Positions 8,832-18,012 of a stretch of DNA of 64,000 nt are shown one piece after another (the stretch's first letter is position 1; each line of letters begins with the position of its first letter). A program made the translations under genes and the position numbers. This DNA comes from JBKBIP01 sp046297495 (GTDB lineage Bacteria; Planctomycetota; Planctomycetia; Gemmatales; Gemmataceae): assembly GCA_046297495.1 (NCBI GenBank), contig JBKBIP010000016.1:58550-122549 (forward strand). The letters run 5' to 3'. The notes beneath the pieces are model-generated. The model worked only from the letters and a program-made list of their open reading frames with translations. It searched no databases and was not told the DNA's origin.

Positions 8832-10652
8832 TCATTCCTTCTGCTCGCGGACGTTAAATTCCAACTTCCAGCGTTGTTTGCCATCCCGGCTGATGCAGGA
8901 TAGCTCCAACGTGCCGACTTCGCTGACTCGGCTGTGCAGGTGGACCGGCACGGTTTGCCCTTCTTGCCCATCCGCTTGCAGGGTGGTTGCCAAGGGGCTG
9001 AGTTCCTCGACATCATCCTGCCAATCTTCCAGCAGAGTGCCGACGGCGTCCTCGCGCCGTGTCGTGGAGCCGAGAAAGCGAAATTCCGCTGGCGCGCCGA
9101 CCACGAGGCCCAATTCCACGCCGGGGACATCGGTTTCCGTCCCTTCCTCCATGCCAAAGGGGACGACGCACAACGCTTTGATCGGCGGCGGAGCGCCGGG
9201 GACGGCTGGCAGGGACGTTTCGATGCCCACATAGTAGGTCCGGGCCGTGCCGCCGCGGATGCGCACCCCTCGACCGCGCCGCACCAGGCCGTAGTACGCG
9301 GCCCCGCGGGCCACGGCCAAGTCGAGGTCGTTGCCGTGCAAGTCCTTGACGGGTCCCGCTTTCGCCACCGCTCCCCATTGATTTAGAACAGTCGCCAAAC
9401 GCTGCCGCAACATCTCGGCCTTGAACACACCGCCATTGAACAGGATGGCCGTCGGATGCCCCGTCCCCTGCGTCCGCTGGGCCAGGGCTTCGGCTTGGCG
9501 GTGCAGGAAATAGGCTAGGTGGCGGGTAATGGCTGGGTCAGCGGCATAGGGGAGGCCCAGCTCCTGCAAGCCGACGGCCCGCTGTCGCTTCGGCTCGGCA
9601 TCGGGCGGACATTCAGGGAAGAAGCCCTCGACCAGCACGCTTTCGACCTCCGCCCGCGTCAGCTCCCCCTTGAGGGTGCCGCCGATGACCTTGCTACCAC
9701 GTCCCAAAACCGTCACTGGGGCGCTCTTGGCCTTGGCTTCGGTACAGAGGGTTTCCTTGGCCAAGCGGCAGCTGTGCCAGAGCATGTGCATCTGGCCGGC
9801 ATCGAGTTTAATCCCCTTGTCGGCGAATTTCTTGGCAGCGGCGTGGGCCAAGGCCAGGTCCATGTTGTCGCCGCCGAGCAAGATGTGATCGCCGACCGCC
9901 ACCCGGGTCAGAGTCAACTGTCCGGCGTCCTCGCTGACGGCGATCAACGTCAAGTCGGTGGTGCCGCCGCCAATGTCGCACACGAGCACGGCATCGCCGA
10001 CTTGCACCTGCTTTCGCCAATCCTCGCCGGTGCTTTCGATCCAGGCATAAAACGCCGCCTGCGGTTCCTCCAACAAGGTGATGTTTTCCAACCCCGCGGC
10101 GCGGGCGGCCTCGACAGTCAGCTCGCGGGCCGCCGCGTCGAACGACGCCGGCACGGTCAAGATAATATCCTGTTTCTCCAGCCGGCTTTTCTTGTCGTCC
10201 GCCGCGATAGTGTGGTTCCAGGCCTCGCACAGGTGTTTGAGATAGGCCGTACTGGCCTCCAAGGGGGACATCTTGCGCACTCCCTCCGGCGCCTTCCACG
10301 GCAGCACGGCCCCTCGGCGGTCAATGCCGGGATGACATAGCCAGGACTTGGCGGAGGCGATGAGCCGCGTGGGAACTTGCGTACCGAACGTGCGGGCAAA
10401 TTCCCCAACGGCGTAATCGCGCTGGGCGTCCCAGGGTAATTTCAAGCTCCCCGCCGGCAGCTCGTTCGCTCCGGGGAGATAGAGAAACGATGGCAACAGC
10501 GGCCGCGGCTCGACGATCCCCGGTTGCACTACTTGCGGAATCGGAAACTGGACCAGTTGTGCATGATCCGCCCCGGCGCTGCCATTGACATACGCCAGAG
10601 AACAATTGGTCGTGCCCAAATCAATTCCGACGACATAGCGTGCTGGCGACAT
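8832..10652 (-). CDS. Hsp70 family protein
   Basis: A 606-residue DnaK-like ATPase. The actin-fold nucleotide-binding motifs are clear: GIDLGTTNCSLAYVN at the N-terminus (phosphate 1), DIGGGTTDLTLI (phosphate 2) and an LFNGGVFKAE adenosine-type motif. After about residue 450 comes a short beta-rich segment, and the protein ends soon after it (LELSCISRDGKQRWKLEF). No obvious alpha-helical lid or EEVD-like tail is present, unlike classical DnaK of 610-640 residues. There is no dnaJ or grpE nearby. It is probably a specialised planctomycete Hsp70 paralogue, not the main chaperone. Confidence 0.93.
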   Translation of the reverse strand: MSPARYVVGIDLGTTNCSLAYVNGSAGADHAQLVQFPIPQVVQPGIVEPRPLLPSFLYLPGANELPAGSLKLPWDAQRDYAVGEFARTFGTQVPTRLIASAKSWLCHPGIDRRGAVLPWKAPEGVRKMSPLEASTAYLKHLCEAWNHTIAADDKKSRLEKQDIILTVPASFDAAARELTVEAARAAGLENITLLEEPQAAFYAWIESTGEDWRKQVQVGDAVLVCDIGGGTTDLTLIAVSEDAGQLTLTRVAVGDHILLGGDNMDLALAHAAAKKFADKGIKLDAGQMHMLWHSCRLAKETLCTEAKAKSAPVTVLGRGSKVIGGTLKGELTRAEVESVLVEGFFPECPPDAEPKRQRAVGLQELGLPYAADPAITRHLAYFLHRQAEALAQRTQGTGHPTAILFNGGVFKAEMLRQRLATVLNQWGAVAKAGPVKDLHGNDLDLAVARGAAYYGLVRRGRGVRIRGGTARTYYVGIETSLPAVPGAPPPIKALCVVPFGMEEGTETDVPGVELGLVVGAPAEFRFLGSTTRREDAVGTLLEDWQDDVEELSPLATTLQADGQEGQTVPVHLHSRVSEVGTLELSCISRDGKQRWKLEFNVREQKE

Positions 10653-10825
10653 GGATTCAGTCCTTGAAAACTATCCGAAATCCTCTCCCCCCTTATCAAG
10701 GACGGGGAGGTAAACCAGAAATTACCTTTTCGAATAATTTCTTGGTGTCCCATCAACATGGAATGACGTTTCGTGGAACCATCATCATGGTTAAGCATAG
10801 GAAACAAGATCATCAAGTCCGTGCT

Positions 10826-10876
10826 GCTTCATTGTTTCGCGCCGACAAGGCGGCCTCCGGCGTGAAACGCTGAAGC
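10826..10876. repeat. Dispersed imperfect palindrome (copy 1)
   Basis: The left arm 10826-10844 (gcttcattgtttcgcgccg) pairs with the right arm 10858-10876 (cggcgtgaaacgctgaagc) with about three mismatches. It lies in the 234-base gap between uvrC and the Hsp70 gene, which otherwise contains only a C/G-run hairpin near 10683-10712. Confidence 0.7.
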
Positions 10877-10886
10877 AAGAATAGGA

Positions 10887-12251
10887 TCACTCCGGCTTTT
10901 TCTTCCGCTTGGGAATGATTTCTTCGGTCAAGCGCCTGCGGCGCAGGATGTGGTGATAGTGTTGCGCGAAGCGGTGGGCCTCGTCGCGGATGTATTGCAG
11001 CAGGCGCAGGGCGGCGGCGTGGCGGCTGAGACGCAACGGCCCGGCCTCACCGGGGCGATAGATTTCCTCCTCGCGCTTGGCCAGCGAGATCAAGCAAGGA
11101 GGCTCGATCCCCAGAACGCCGAAGGCGTCCAGGGCGGCGTTGAGCTGCCCCTTGCCGCCGTCGATGAGCAGAATGTCGGGAAAGACCGTCTCCTCCTGAA
11201 CCAGTCGGCGAAATCGGCGGGTCACCACTTCCCGGATCGAGGCGAAATCGTCTACCCCCGCGACCGTCTGGATGCGGTAGCGGCGATAGCCCGGCTTGAA
11301 CGGCAAGCCGTCGATGAACGACACCAACGATGCCACGGTTTCACTTCCCCCTAGGTGGGCAATGTCGATCCCCTCGATGGTGCGTGGCATCTTGGCCAGC
11401 CCTAGGATTTTACGCAGGCCCGCCAATCCCTTTTTCGGTTCAATCGGGAAGACTTCCGGCTGCACGTCGCGATCCACCTCACCACGCAGTCCCAAGTTTC
11501 GCAACGCCTTGATGTCGTCGCGCAAGCGGGCCGCCTTCTCGAACTGCAAGGCAGCGCTGGCGGCTTGCATCTCGTGTTCCATCTCGGCGATGAGCTTGTC
11601 TTTTTTCCCTTCCAGCACCATGCGCAGGGAGCGGATTTGCTTGCGATACTCTTCCTTCGTCACCCGGAAGTTACAGGGGGCGGTGCATTGTCGGATGCTG
11701 TGCAGCAGACAGGGGCGGAACCAGCGCCAGCGTGGGTCGTCCGCGCGGATGTCCAACGTGCAGGTGCGAAATTGAAAGATGCGCTGCAACACCTGCATGG
11801 CGTAGCGCAAACTCTTGGCACTGGTGAACGGACCATACAGTTTCACCCCCTGGCGCCGCGGCGAGCGCGTGAACTCCACGCGCGGGAAGTCCTCGCGGAT
11901 GCGGATTTGCAGGTAGGGGAACGACTTGTCATCCTTCAGCTCGACATTGAAACGCGGCTGAATATCCTTGACCAACCGCGCTTCCAGGAGCAAGGCATCC
12001 ACTTCGGATTCCGCTTCGATGTAATCGATATCGGCGATGAGCTTCACCAAGTCGGCGGTGCGCAAGTCTTCTGCCGCCGCCTTGGTGAAATAATGGCCAG
12101 CTCGGTTGCGCAGGTTCTTGGCCTTGCCGACATACAACACTCGCCCCTGGACGTCCTTCATCAAATACACGCCCGGCGCCGCCGGAAACTGCTTCACCTT
12201 CTCCGCCGGCGGCGGGGCGCCAGGTTGTGCGGGGGGGATGGGGTTGGACAT
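10887..12251 (-). CDS. uvrC: UvrC-like excinuclease subunit lacking the C-terminal HhH domain
   Basis: From the ATG at 12251 (a TTG at 12269 is an alternative) the protein has 454 residues; typical UvrC has about 600. A GIY-YIG endonuclease domain occupies about 25-105 (GVYLMKD, GRVLYVGKAKNLRNR). The Cys-rich linker with LLHSIRQCTAPC, the UVR motif (ALQFEKAARLRDDIKAL) and the RNase H-like nuclease domain (GIDIAHLGG, LLIDGGKGQLN, RDEAHRFAQHYHH) follow. The protein stops right after that domain in a Lys/Arg tail, so the tandem helix-hairpin-helix (HhH)2 DNA-binding domain is absent. UvrC makes both incisions in nucleotide excision repair. The truncation is natural, with a clean stop and no sign of HhH sequence downstream. 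Confidence 0.92.
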   Translation of the reverse strand: MSNPIPPAQPGAPPPAEKVKQFPAAPGVYLMKDVQGRVLYVGKAKNLRNRAGHYFTKAAAEDLRTADLVKLIADIDYIEAESEVDALLLEARLVKDIQPRFNVELKDDKSFPYLQIRIREDFPRVEFTRSPRRQGVKLYGPFTSAKSLRYAMQVLQRIFQFRTCTLDIRADDPRWRWFRPCLLHSIRQCTAPCNFRVTKEEYRKQIRSLRMVLEGKKDKLIAEMEHEMQAASAALQFEKAARLRDDIKALRNLGLRGEVDRDVQPEVFPIEPKKGLAGLRKILGLAKMPRTIEGIDIAHLGGSETVASLVSFIDGLPFKPGYRRYRIQTVAGVDDFASIREVVTRRFRRLVQEETVFPDILLIDGGKGQLNAALDAFGVLGIEPPCLISLAKREEEIYRPGEAGPLRLSRHAAALRLLQYIRDEAHRFAQHYHHILRRRRLTEEIIPKRKKKPE

Positions 12252-12313
12252 GAGATCAACCGTTGACAATCCTTCGTGACGCCGCGCGTCCCAAAACGCG
12301 GCGAATGCTCTTT

Positions 12314-12319
12314 ATTATA
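12314..12319 (-). promoter_or_regulatory. Consensus -10 element upstream of uvrC
   Basis: The minus strand reads TATAAT here, about 65 bases upstream of the uvrC start. No good -35 hexamer is visible at 16-18 bases, so only the -10 is supported. Confidence 0.4.
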
Positions 12320-12569
12320 TGCGGTTGGATGAATCGTTTCGCATGGACCCTATTCCCTCAGTGTGAAGTGATCCATTAAAAACCTCATCCTCACTCATCC
12401 AGCAAGGCTTCTCTCAGAGCTACGCGCGTTTCCGTGGTGAGGCGGATGCCCAAGCGGTATCTTGCCCCACTTGGATCCAGGCCGAATTGATCAAACCCAG
12501 TTTCATGACATCTTCTCCCCCACACTCGGCTTTCGCTTCCTGGTACTAGGAACGCCTTCTTGCTTACCC

Positions 12570-12575
12570 TATAAT
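12570..12575 (+). promoter_or_regulatory. Consensus -10 element upstream of the PQQ-propeller gene
   Basis: The plus strand has a perfect TATAAT 36 bases upstream of the chosen ATG (12612). A recognisable -35 is lacking. Confidence 0.45.
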
Positions 12576-12611
12576 GAAGAAATTGTATTCCGATCCCTTG
12601 GAGGAATGGAG

Positions 12612-15600
12612 ATGACGTTCGCGCGGCGAATGACGCTTGGGATGACGGTCTTGCTGTTGCATAGCGCTATCCTTGTCGCTCAAGAACCAGCCGCGCCGCC
12701 GCCGTTCCGTGAGCCGCTCAACGGTGCTAGCTTGCCAGACCAATGGCAAGCGCAGGCCCGCTTGGTGGCCAATCGTCTCGACAATGCCCAGCAATTGGCC
12801 GAGCAGGGACAATGGGCCGAGGCCATTCAGGAATACCAAAATCTTGTGGATCAATCCGGTTCGGCGTTGGCCAGGACTGGCGATGGCCACTATCTGTCCG
12901 TGCGGCGGCTGTGTCAGCAACGGCTGGCCGCTCTGCCGCCGGAGGCTTTGGCTCTCTATCGCCAACGGGTCGATGAGCAGGCCCGGCCACTGTTCGACGA
13001 GGCCACCCGTCAGCGCGACCACGCCGCCCTGCGCCGGCTGGTTGAGCGGTTTTTCTGTAGCCGGCCAGCGGAAGCGGCGCTCGATTTATTGGGTGATCTG
13101 GCTTTTGAACGGGGCGAGTTCACGGAAGCGGAACGCTGGTGGCGTTATCTGGCCCGCCCCGCTAGTGAAGCCGTCCAGGAGCCGGACCAACCCGCGCCAG
13201 CTTCGGGCCGGGATTTGCTCTATCCCGATCCGCGCCGCGCGCCCGCTTTGCCGCGCGCCAAGCAAATTTTGGCCCTGCTCTTTCGAGGGGAGACGCCCCG
13301 GGCCGCCATCGAGCTGGCCGCTTTCCGCCGTCTGCACGCGGCGGCTCAAGGGCATTTGGTCGGTCAAACCGGCAATCTCGCTGCCATCCTGCAAGCGCTG
13401 CTCGACCAACGAACCCAAGGAAAAAGCCCCAGCGCTCCGCTCACCGATTGGCCGACGTTCGCCGGGGACGCGTCCCGTTCCTGGATCATCGAAGCCGCGC
13501 CCAACTTAGCAGGGTTCGATCCGTTCCCCCGTCACGTTCGGCTGGATGGGCACATGGAGCGTTTCGCCGAGGTGCTCATCAAAGTGGATGATCCGCCGCG
13601 CCGCGTCGAGCCGGAGCCGTCGTACTTGGAAGCGGCCCGCGCCTTAGCTTATCATCCCGTTGTCAGCCAAGGGAAGGTGGTGTTCGCCGACGCGCTCCAG
13701 GTGGTGGCTTATGATCTGCACACCGGCCAGCGGACGATGGTTTTCGATATGAGCGCTGATTATCGCGGCCCCAAGCTCGACGTGAGCACCCCCGTTCGGA
13801 GCGACATTCGCTATACGCTGACCGTGGCGGATCAGCGGGTGTACGCGCGGCTGGGCGCTCAGGTCATCGCCGACCAGCGCGAGGTGGGTTCCAGTTTTCT
13901 CGTTTGTCTGGACCTCGCCGCCGCCGCGCCGTTGCGCTGGCAAGTGCCCGCGCGGACCCAAGCGGACGAGCCGCCATTCATTTTCGAGGGGGCCCCCCTC
14001 GTCGAACAAGGGCGGCTCTACGTCGCGGTGACGCACTTTCTCGATACCGGGGCCGCCGTGACTGCCATTGATTGTCTGGATGCGGACACCGGACGGCGCC
14101 TCTGGCGGCAAGATGTGTGCCAGGAGCCGGCCTGGCCCGCCCAGGAATCCCCGCAGCGGCGGCACCAGCTGTTGACGCTGGCGGGGCCGCTCGTCGTTTA
14201 CGGCTCGCATTCCGGGATGGTGGCGGCGGTGGATCGACACGACGGCCAACCGGCCTGGACGTTTCGCTATCCCAGTCGCGGCGCACGGACGGACAATGCC
14301 TTGCCATCGCCGCGCGATCTGGCCCCCTGCATCCATGCCGAGGGTCGGCTCTTCGTGGCGCCAGCGGACAGCGACCGCATTTTTTGTCTTGATGGTGACA
14401 CCGGACGCTTGCAGTGGGAAAGCAAGCCGGTGGAAGTCGCGCAACTGTTGGGGGTGGCGCGCGGCCGGCTGGTTTTCACCACCGATAGCAAACCACGTGG
14501 CATTCGTGCCGTGGCGGCGGCTAGCGGCGCCGAGGACATCGGCTGGCTGCAACCCGAGGACGGCGGCGATTTGCCCACCTTGGGACGCGGCTTCCTCGCA
14601 GGGGATTGGGTCTTCTGGCCGACCGTGAAGGGCTTGCGCGTCGTGCGGATCGACGACGGCCAGCCTATCGACATCGATTTCACCCAATTGCGTCACTTCC
14701 GGTCGGGGAATCTGATTTACGCCGATGGCTATCTGATCAGCGCCGGCGCTAGCGATTTGTACATTTACTCACCCGCCGCTCGCTTGTTGGAGGAGCGGCG
14801 GCGCGACGCCCAACTGGAACCGCGTTCCGCCTGGAACCAATATCGCCTGGGGCTGGCGCGGGCCAGCGCTGGCGAGCATGACCCCGCATTATCCGCTTGG
14901 GCCGAGTGCATTCGGCTGGCCGCCAATGATTCGGGTAATGATGTGGGATTGTCATCAATGGCCCAGCGCCAACGCCACGACTGGTTCCTCCAGTGGGCGG
15001 CGCGCGAACGGGCCGAGAAACAATGGGGGGCAGCGGCAGCGTTGCTGGAACGAGCGGCGGCGGCGGAATTACCCTCGACGCCACGCTTGCAGGCGCTGCG
15101 GCAGTTGGCGGAACTGTGGCAAGAAGCTGGACGCCCCGCGCGGGCCGAGGATGTCGCGCGCCGCATCCTGGCCGATGAGACCTTACGCCAAGGCTGGATG
15201 TTCGACGATGACCGCATGCGACCAGCGGCGCAATGGGCACATCGCCTCTTGCACCCCCACGCGGGAACGGTGAATCCTTCTCCCCTAAATCCTCTCGATC
15301 CGCTCAGCGTGACAGCAGCGCCTTCCGCTACCAGTCCATCAACCGCCTGGCGGTTGCCGTTGCGCCGCGGCTGGCAACAAGCGCTGGCCGAGTCGAGGCC
15401 AGCCTGGCATCTCTCCGTGACCACCACTAGTCCCCTCGATGCGTTCCTGTGCGTTCAGGGGGAGGAGTTAATTTGCCGCGCCGTGGACACCGGGCGGGAA
15501 CGCTGGCGCCAGTCATTGCGGCACGCGGTCTCTTGGGCCGGCAGCCAAGGGGATATGCTTGTCGTCGCCGGCGCGGAAGCGATGCGGTGTTTGCATTGGC

Positions 15601-16688
15601 GCGATGGCCGAGAGCTGTGGAAAATGGAACTTTCGGACCTCCTCCCCTTCGCGATTGAGAGAATGGCTGGAGAAGAGTTCGGCCATTTCCAACTGACGGC
15701 TGCCGGCGTGGTCTGCATGCACGGAAACCGGCGGCTGTTGGTCGTGAATCCACGCACTGGAGCCGGGCGCGCGTTCTGGGCGCCGGCGGCACGCGTGGGG
15801 CCATTGCCTCCGGGCGGCCACTGGCACGAGAGCTACGCGCTCCCATCCGGCGCCTTGGTGGCGCAAACTGGCTTGGGACAGCGCTGGACGCTGGATGTCG
15901 AGAAAGGCGCGCTCCCCTGGCGAGAATCATCGTCTTCCTGGCTGGGGCCGCCGGTCGCCGTCGCGGATCGCTATTGCGTTGTCACAGAGAGACAGCGTAT
16001 CGTCGGATTTCCAGGCGCGACGGCGGTGGAGCCGTGGGCCTACCAGGTACCTGGCCCGGCCAGCCTGACTGGCGCTCCGCCACGGCTGTTGGCCCACGCG
16101 GATAAATTAGTGCTCTTGGCCAGTCGCAATTACGGCGGTGAGCTGCGCCGGCTCGACGCGGCGACCGGCCAACTCCTGTGGCCCGATGCCGTGTTCGCCG
16201 GCTCGCGCCCCATCGACGCGGCTCGCGCCGCCCTCGACGACCAGGCGGTTTACCTGGTCGCTGGCGACCGATTGACGGCTTACGCGCTCGATAGCGGCGA
16301 ACGCTTGTGGACCGCCCCGCTCGCCGGTTGGGGCAGTCAGTGGCGCGTCACGCTCTTGGGGGATTACGTGCTGGCCTTCCCCGATCACAGCGCCGGGAGC
16401 GTGGATTACGATTTCGTCCTGCGACGCTTGGCGGCCCAGGCGCTCTTGCGCTTGTCGCAAGGCCGGCTGGTTGATTCCTGGGCCAGCGAATGGCGGCAGT
16501 TTCAGCAAGGTTGTCAAGCCGCCCGCGCCGACCGGAAAATCAGCCTGCTGTGCCTCGAACCTGCCACGGGTCGGCTCGTGCAACGCCTGAATTTCACCGC
16601 GACGGGCCGACAAGTCGCCGTGCAAGTCGGCGCGGGGTACATCGTGGTCATTCTGGGCGAGACGGCGTGGGGCATCCGCGCTAGCTGA
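12612..16688 (+). CDS. Secreted PQQ-binding-like beta-propeller repeat protein
   Basis: The start chosen is the ATG at 12612, which follows GGAGG by 7 bases and begins a signal peptide (RRMTLGMTVLLLHSAILVAQ). An ATG at 12606 is in the same frame, and the open frame extends further upstream without ribosome-binding support. The 1358-residue product starts with a TPR-like helical region (about 40-110). It then has many PQQ/YVTN-like blades ending in D-x-x-T-G-x-x-x-W: DADTGRRLW, DGDTGRLQW, DTGRERW, DAATGQLLW, DSGERLW. A second helical TPR-like stretch lies in the middle. Such proteins are abundant in planctomycetes and are probably periplasmic scaffolds or polymer-associated proteins. Cofactor binding is not demonstrated. 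Confidence 0.88.
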   Translation: MTFARRMTLGMTVLLLHSAILVAQEPAAPPPFREPLNGASLPDQWQAQARLVANRLDNAQQLAEQGQWAEAIQEYQNLVDQSGSALARTGDGHYLSVRRLCQQRLAALPPEALALYRQRVDEQARPLFDEATRQRDHAALRRLVERFFCSRPAEAALDLLGDLAFERGEFTEAERWWRYLARPASEAVQEPDQPAPASGRDLLYPDPRRAPALPRAKQILALLFRGETPRAAIELAAFRRLHAAAQGHLVGQTGNLAAILQALLDQRTQGKSPSAPLTDWPTFAGDASRSWIIEAAPNLAGFDPFPRHVRLDGHMERFAEVLIKVDDPPRRVEPEPSYLEAARALAYHPVVSQGKVVFADALQVVAYDLHTGQRTMVFDMSADYRGPKLDVSTPVRSDIRYTLTVADQRVYARLGAQVIADQREVGSSFLVCLDLAAAAPLRWQVPARTQADEPPFIFEGAPLVEQGRLYVAVTHFLDTGAAVTAIDCLDADTGRRLWRQDVCQEPAWPAQESPQRRHQLLTLAGPLVVYGSHSGMVAAVDRHDGQPAWTFRYPSRGARTDNALPSPRDLAPCIHAEGRLFVAPADSDRIFCLDGDTGRLQWESKPVEVAQLLGVARGRLVFTTDSKPRGIRAVAAASGAEDIGWLQPEDGGDLPTLGRGFLAGDWVFWPTVKGLRVVRIDDGQPIDIDFTQLRHFRSGNLIYADGYLISAGASDLYIYSPAARLLEERRRDAQLEPRSAWNQYRLGLARASAGEHDPALSAWAECIRLAANDSGNDVGLSSMAQRQRHDWFLQWAARERAEKQWGAAAALLERAAAAELPSTPRLQALRQLAELWQEAGRPARAEDVARRILADETLRQGWMFDDDRMRPAAQWAHRLLHPHAGTVNPSPLNPLDPLSVTAAPSATSPSTAWRLPLRRGWQQALAESRPAWHLSVTTTSPLDAFLCVQGEELICRAVDTGRERWRQSLRHAVSWAGSQGDMLVVAGAEAMRCLHWRDGRELWKMELSDLLPFAIERMAGEEFGHFQLTAAGVVCMHGNRRLLVVNPRTGAGRAFWAPAARVGPLPPGGHWHESYALPSGALVAQTGLGQRWTLDVEKGALPWRESSSSWLGPPVAVADRYCVVTERQRIVGFPGATAVEPWAYQVPGPASLTGAPPRLLAHADKLVLLASRNYGGELRRLDAATGQLLWPDAVFAGSRPIDAARAALDDQAVYLVAGDRLTAYALDSGERLWTAPLAGWGSQWRVTLLGDYVLAFPDHSAGSVDYDFVLRRLAAQALLRLSQGRLVDSWASEWRQFQQGCQAARADRKISLLCLEPATGRLVQRLNFTATGRQVAVQVGAGYIVVILGETAWGIRAS

Positions 16689-16701
16689 GCACTAATCATT
16701 T

Positions 16702-16754
16702 GGATTCATCGATTCGCGCGGATATTGGGATACGCGCGTGAGACCAGGAATCAC
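16702..16754. repeat. Degenerate copy of the dispersed palindrome
   Basis: The left arm (ggattcatcgattcgcgcg, from 16702) matches the family half-site well. The right arm (cgcgcgtgag...aggaatc) has drifted. It lies between the PQQ-propeller and MoxR genes. Confidence 0.4.
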
Positions 16755-16775
16755 CACTCACGGGATATTGCATCC

Positions 16776-17954
16776 ATGCCATCGGTTTTATGTCACAATT
16801 GCGGATTGGTCGTGCAAGTGCCAGCGGGGGGCCGGCGGCTGTGCGGCTGCGGCGTCTGGCTGTCCGGCGAAGATGTCGAGGAGATCGATGTCATCCAGGA
16901 ACCCGAAGTCCCCAGCGTGTCGCCGGGCGAGAACTGGCCGCGCATCGAGGGGGACCTGGCGGCCATCGAACGGCTCAACGACGGCTATCAACGTCTGATG
17001 CGCGAGTGTCAAAAAGTGATCGTCGGCCAGGAACGGGTGATGGAGGAATTGCTTATCGCCATTTTCGCGCGCGGCCATTGCTTGCTGGTGGGGGTGCCGG
17101 GGTTGGCCAAGACGCTGATGATTCGCACCTTGGCCGATTCCATGAATCTCAGCTTTAGCCGGATTCAGTTCACTCCTGACTTGATGCCGTCCGACATCAC
17201 CGGCACCGAAGTCTTGCAAGAGGACAAAGCGACCGGCCACCGCATTTTCAAATTCCTACACGGCCCGTTGTTCGCCAACGTCATCCTGGCTGACGAGATC
17301 AACCGCACGCCCCCCAAGACGCAAGCCGCCCTGCTCGAAGCCATGCAAGAGCGACAGGTCACCGTCGGTGGCACGCGCCACCGCCTGCCCGATCCGTTCT
17401 TCGTGCTGGCCACGCAGAACCCCATCGAACAGGAAGGGACCTATCCGCTCCCCGAAGCGCAGCAAGATCGTTTCATGTTCCATATCAAGGTGGATTATCC
17501 CGACGAAGAAGAGGAATTTCGCATCGTCGAGGCCACCACCGCTACGCATCAACCGCAGGTCGAGCGCGTGCTGTCGGCCACGGACATTTTGGAGATGCAA
17601 GACATTGTCCGCAAGGTGCCGGTAGCGCCGTATGTCATTCGCTATGCCATGAAGTTCACCCGGCTGACGCGCAAGGAAAAGGGGGAGGTGCCCGATTTCA
17701 TCCGCGATTATGTCACCTGGGGAGCCGGCCCGCGCGCTTCGCAGTTCTTGGTGCTCGGCGCCAAGGCCCGCGCCGTGCTGCGCGGCCGCTACTACGTCTC
17801 GTGCGAGGACATCCGCGCCGTCGCCGCTCCGGTGCTGCGCCATCGCATCATCACCAATTTCAACGCCGAGGCCGAGGGGATCAAGCCCGATGACATCGTG
17901 CAGCGCCTGGCCACGCTCATCCCGCGCGATCCCAATGAGGAAACATTGAAATAG
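16776..17954 (+). CDS. MoxR-family AAA+ ATPase with N-terminal Cys motif
   Basis: From the ATG at 16776 the protein has 392 residues. The first 30 carry C6-H-N-C9 and C23-G-C25, a zinc-ribbon-like extension not usual for MoxR. The AAA+ core follows: Walker A GVPGLAKT (near 107), Walker B VILADEINRTPPKTQAALLE, sensor 1 LATQNPIEQEGTYPLPEAQQ and a C-terminal lid (RAVLRGRYYVSCEDI). MoxR ATPases act with DUF58 and VWA proteins in assembly or maturation of envelope complexes. Those partners are encoded immediately downstream, forming a MoxR-DUF58-Bat operon. Confidence 0.95.
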   Translation: MPSVLCHNCGLVVQVPAGGRRLCGCGVWLSGEDVEEIDVIQEPEVPSVSPGENWPRIEGDLAAIERLNDGYQRLMRECQKVIVGQERVMEELLIAIFARGHCLLVGVPGLAKTLMIRTLADSMNLSFSRIQFTPDLMPSDITGTEVLQEDKATGHRIFKFLHGPLFANVILADEINRTPPKTQAALLEAMQERQVTVGGTRHRLPDPFFVLATQNPIEQEGTYPLPEAQQDRFMFHIKVDYPDEEEEFRIVEATTATHQPQVERVLSATDILEMQDIVRKVPVAPYVIRYAMKFTRLTRKEKGEVPDFIRDYVTWGAGPRASQFLVLGAKARAVLRGRYYVSCEDIRAVAAPVLRHRIITNFNAEAEGIKPDDIVQRLATLIPRDPNEETLK

Positions 17955-17955
17955 A

Positions 17956-17995
17956 AACGATGAGCGATGAATGAATTCGTTCATCGTTTATCGTT
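17956..17995. repeat. Palindrome between moxR-like and DUF58 genes
   Basis: The arm aacgatgagcgatgaa (17956-17971) pairs with ttcatcgtttatcgtt (17980-17995) at 14 of 16 positions, with a loop containing aattc. The right arm shares ttcatcgttt with the dispersed palindrome family. It fills most of the 58-base intergenic gap. Confidence 0.55.
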
Positions 17996-18012
17996 GCGAA
18001 AAGGACCACCTC

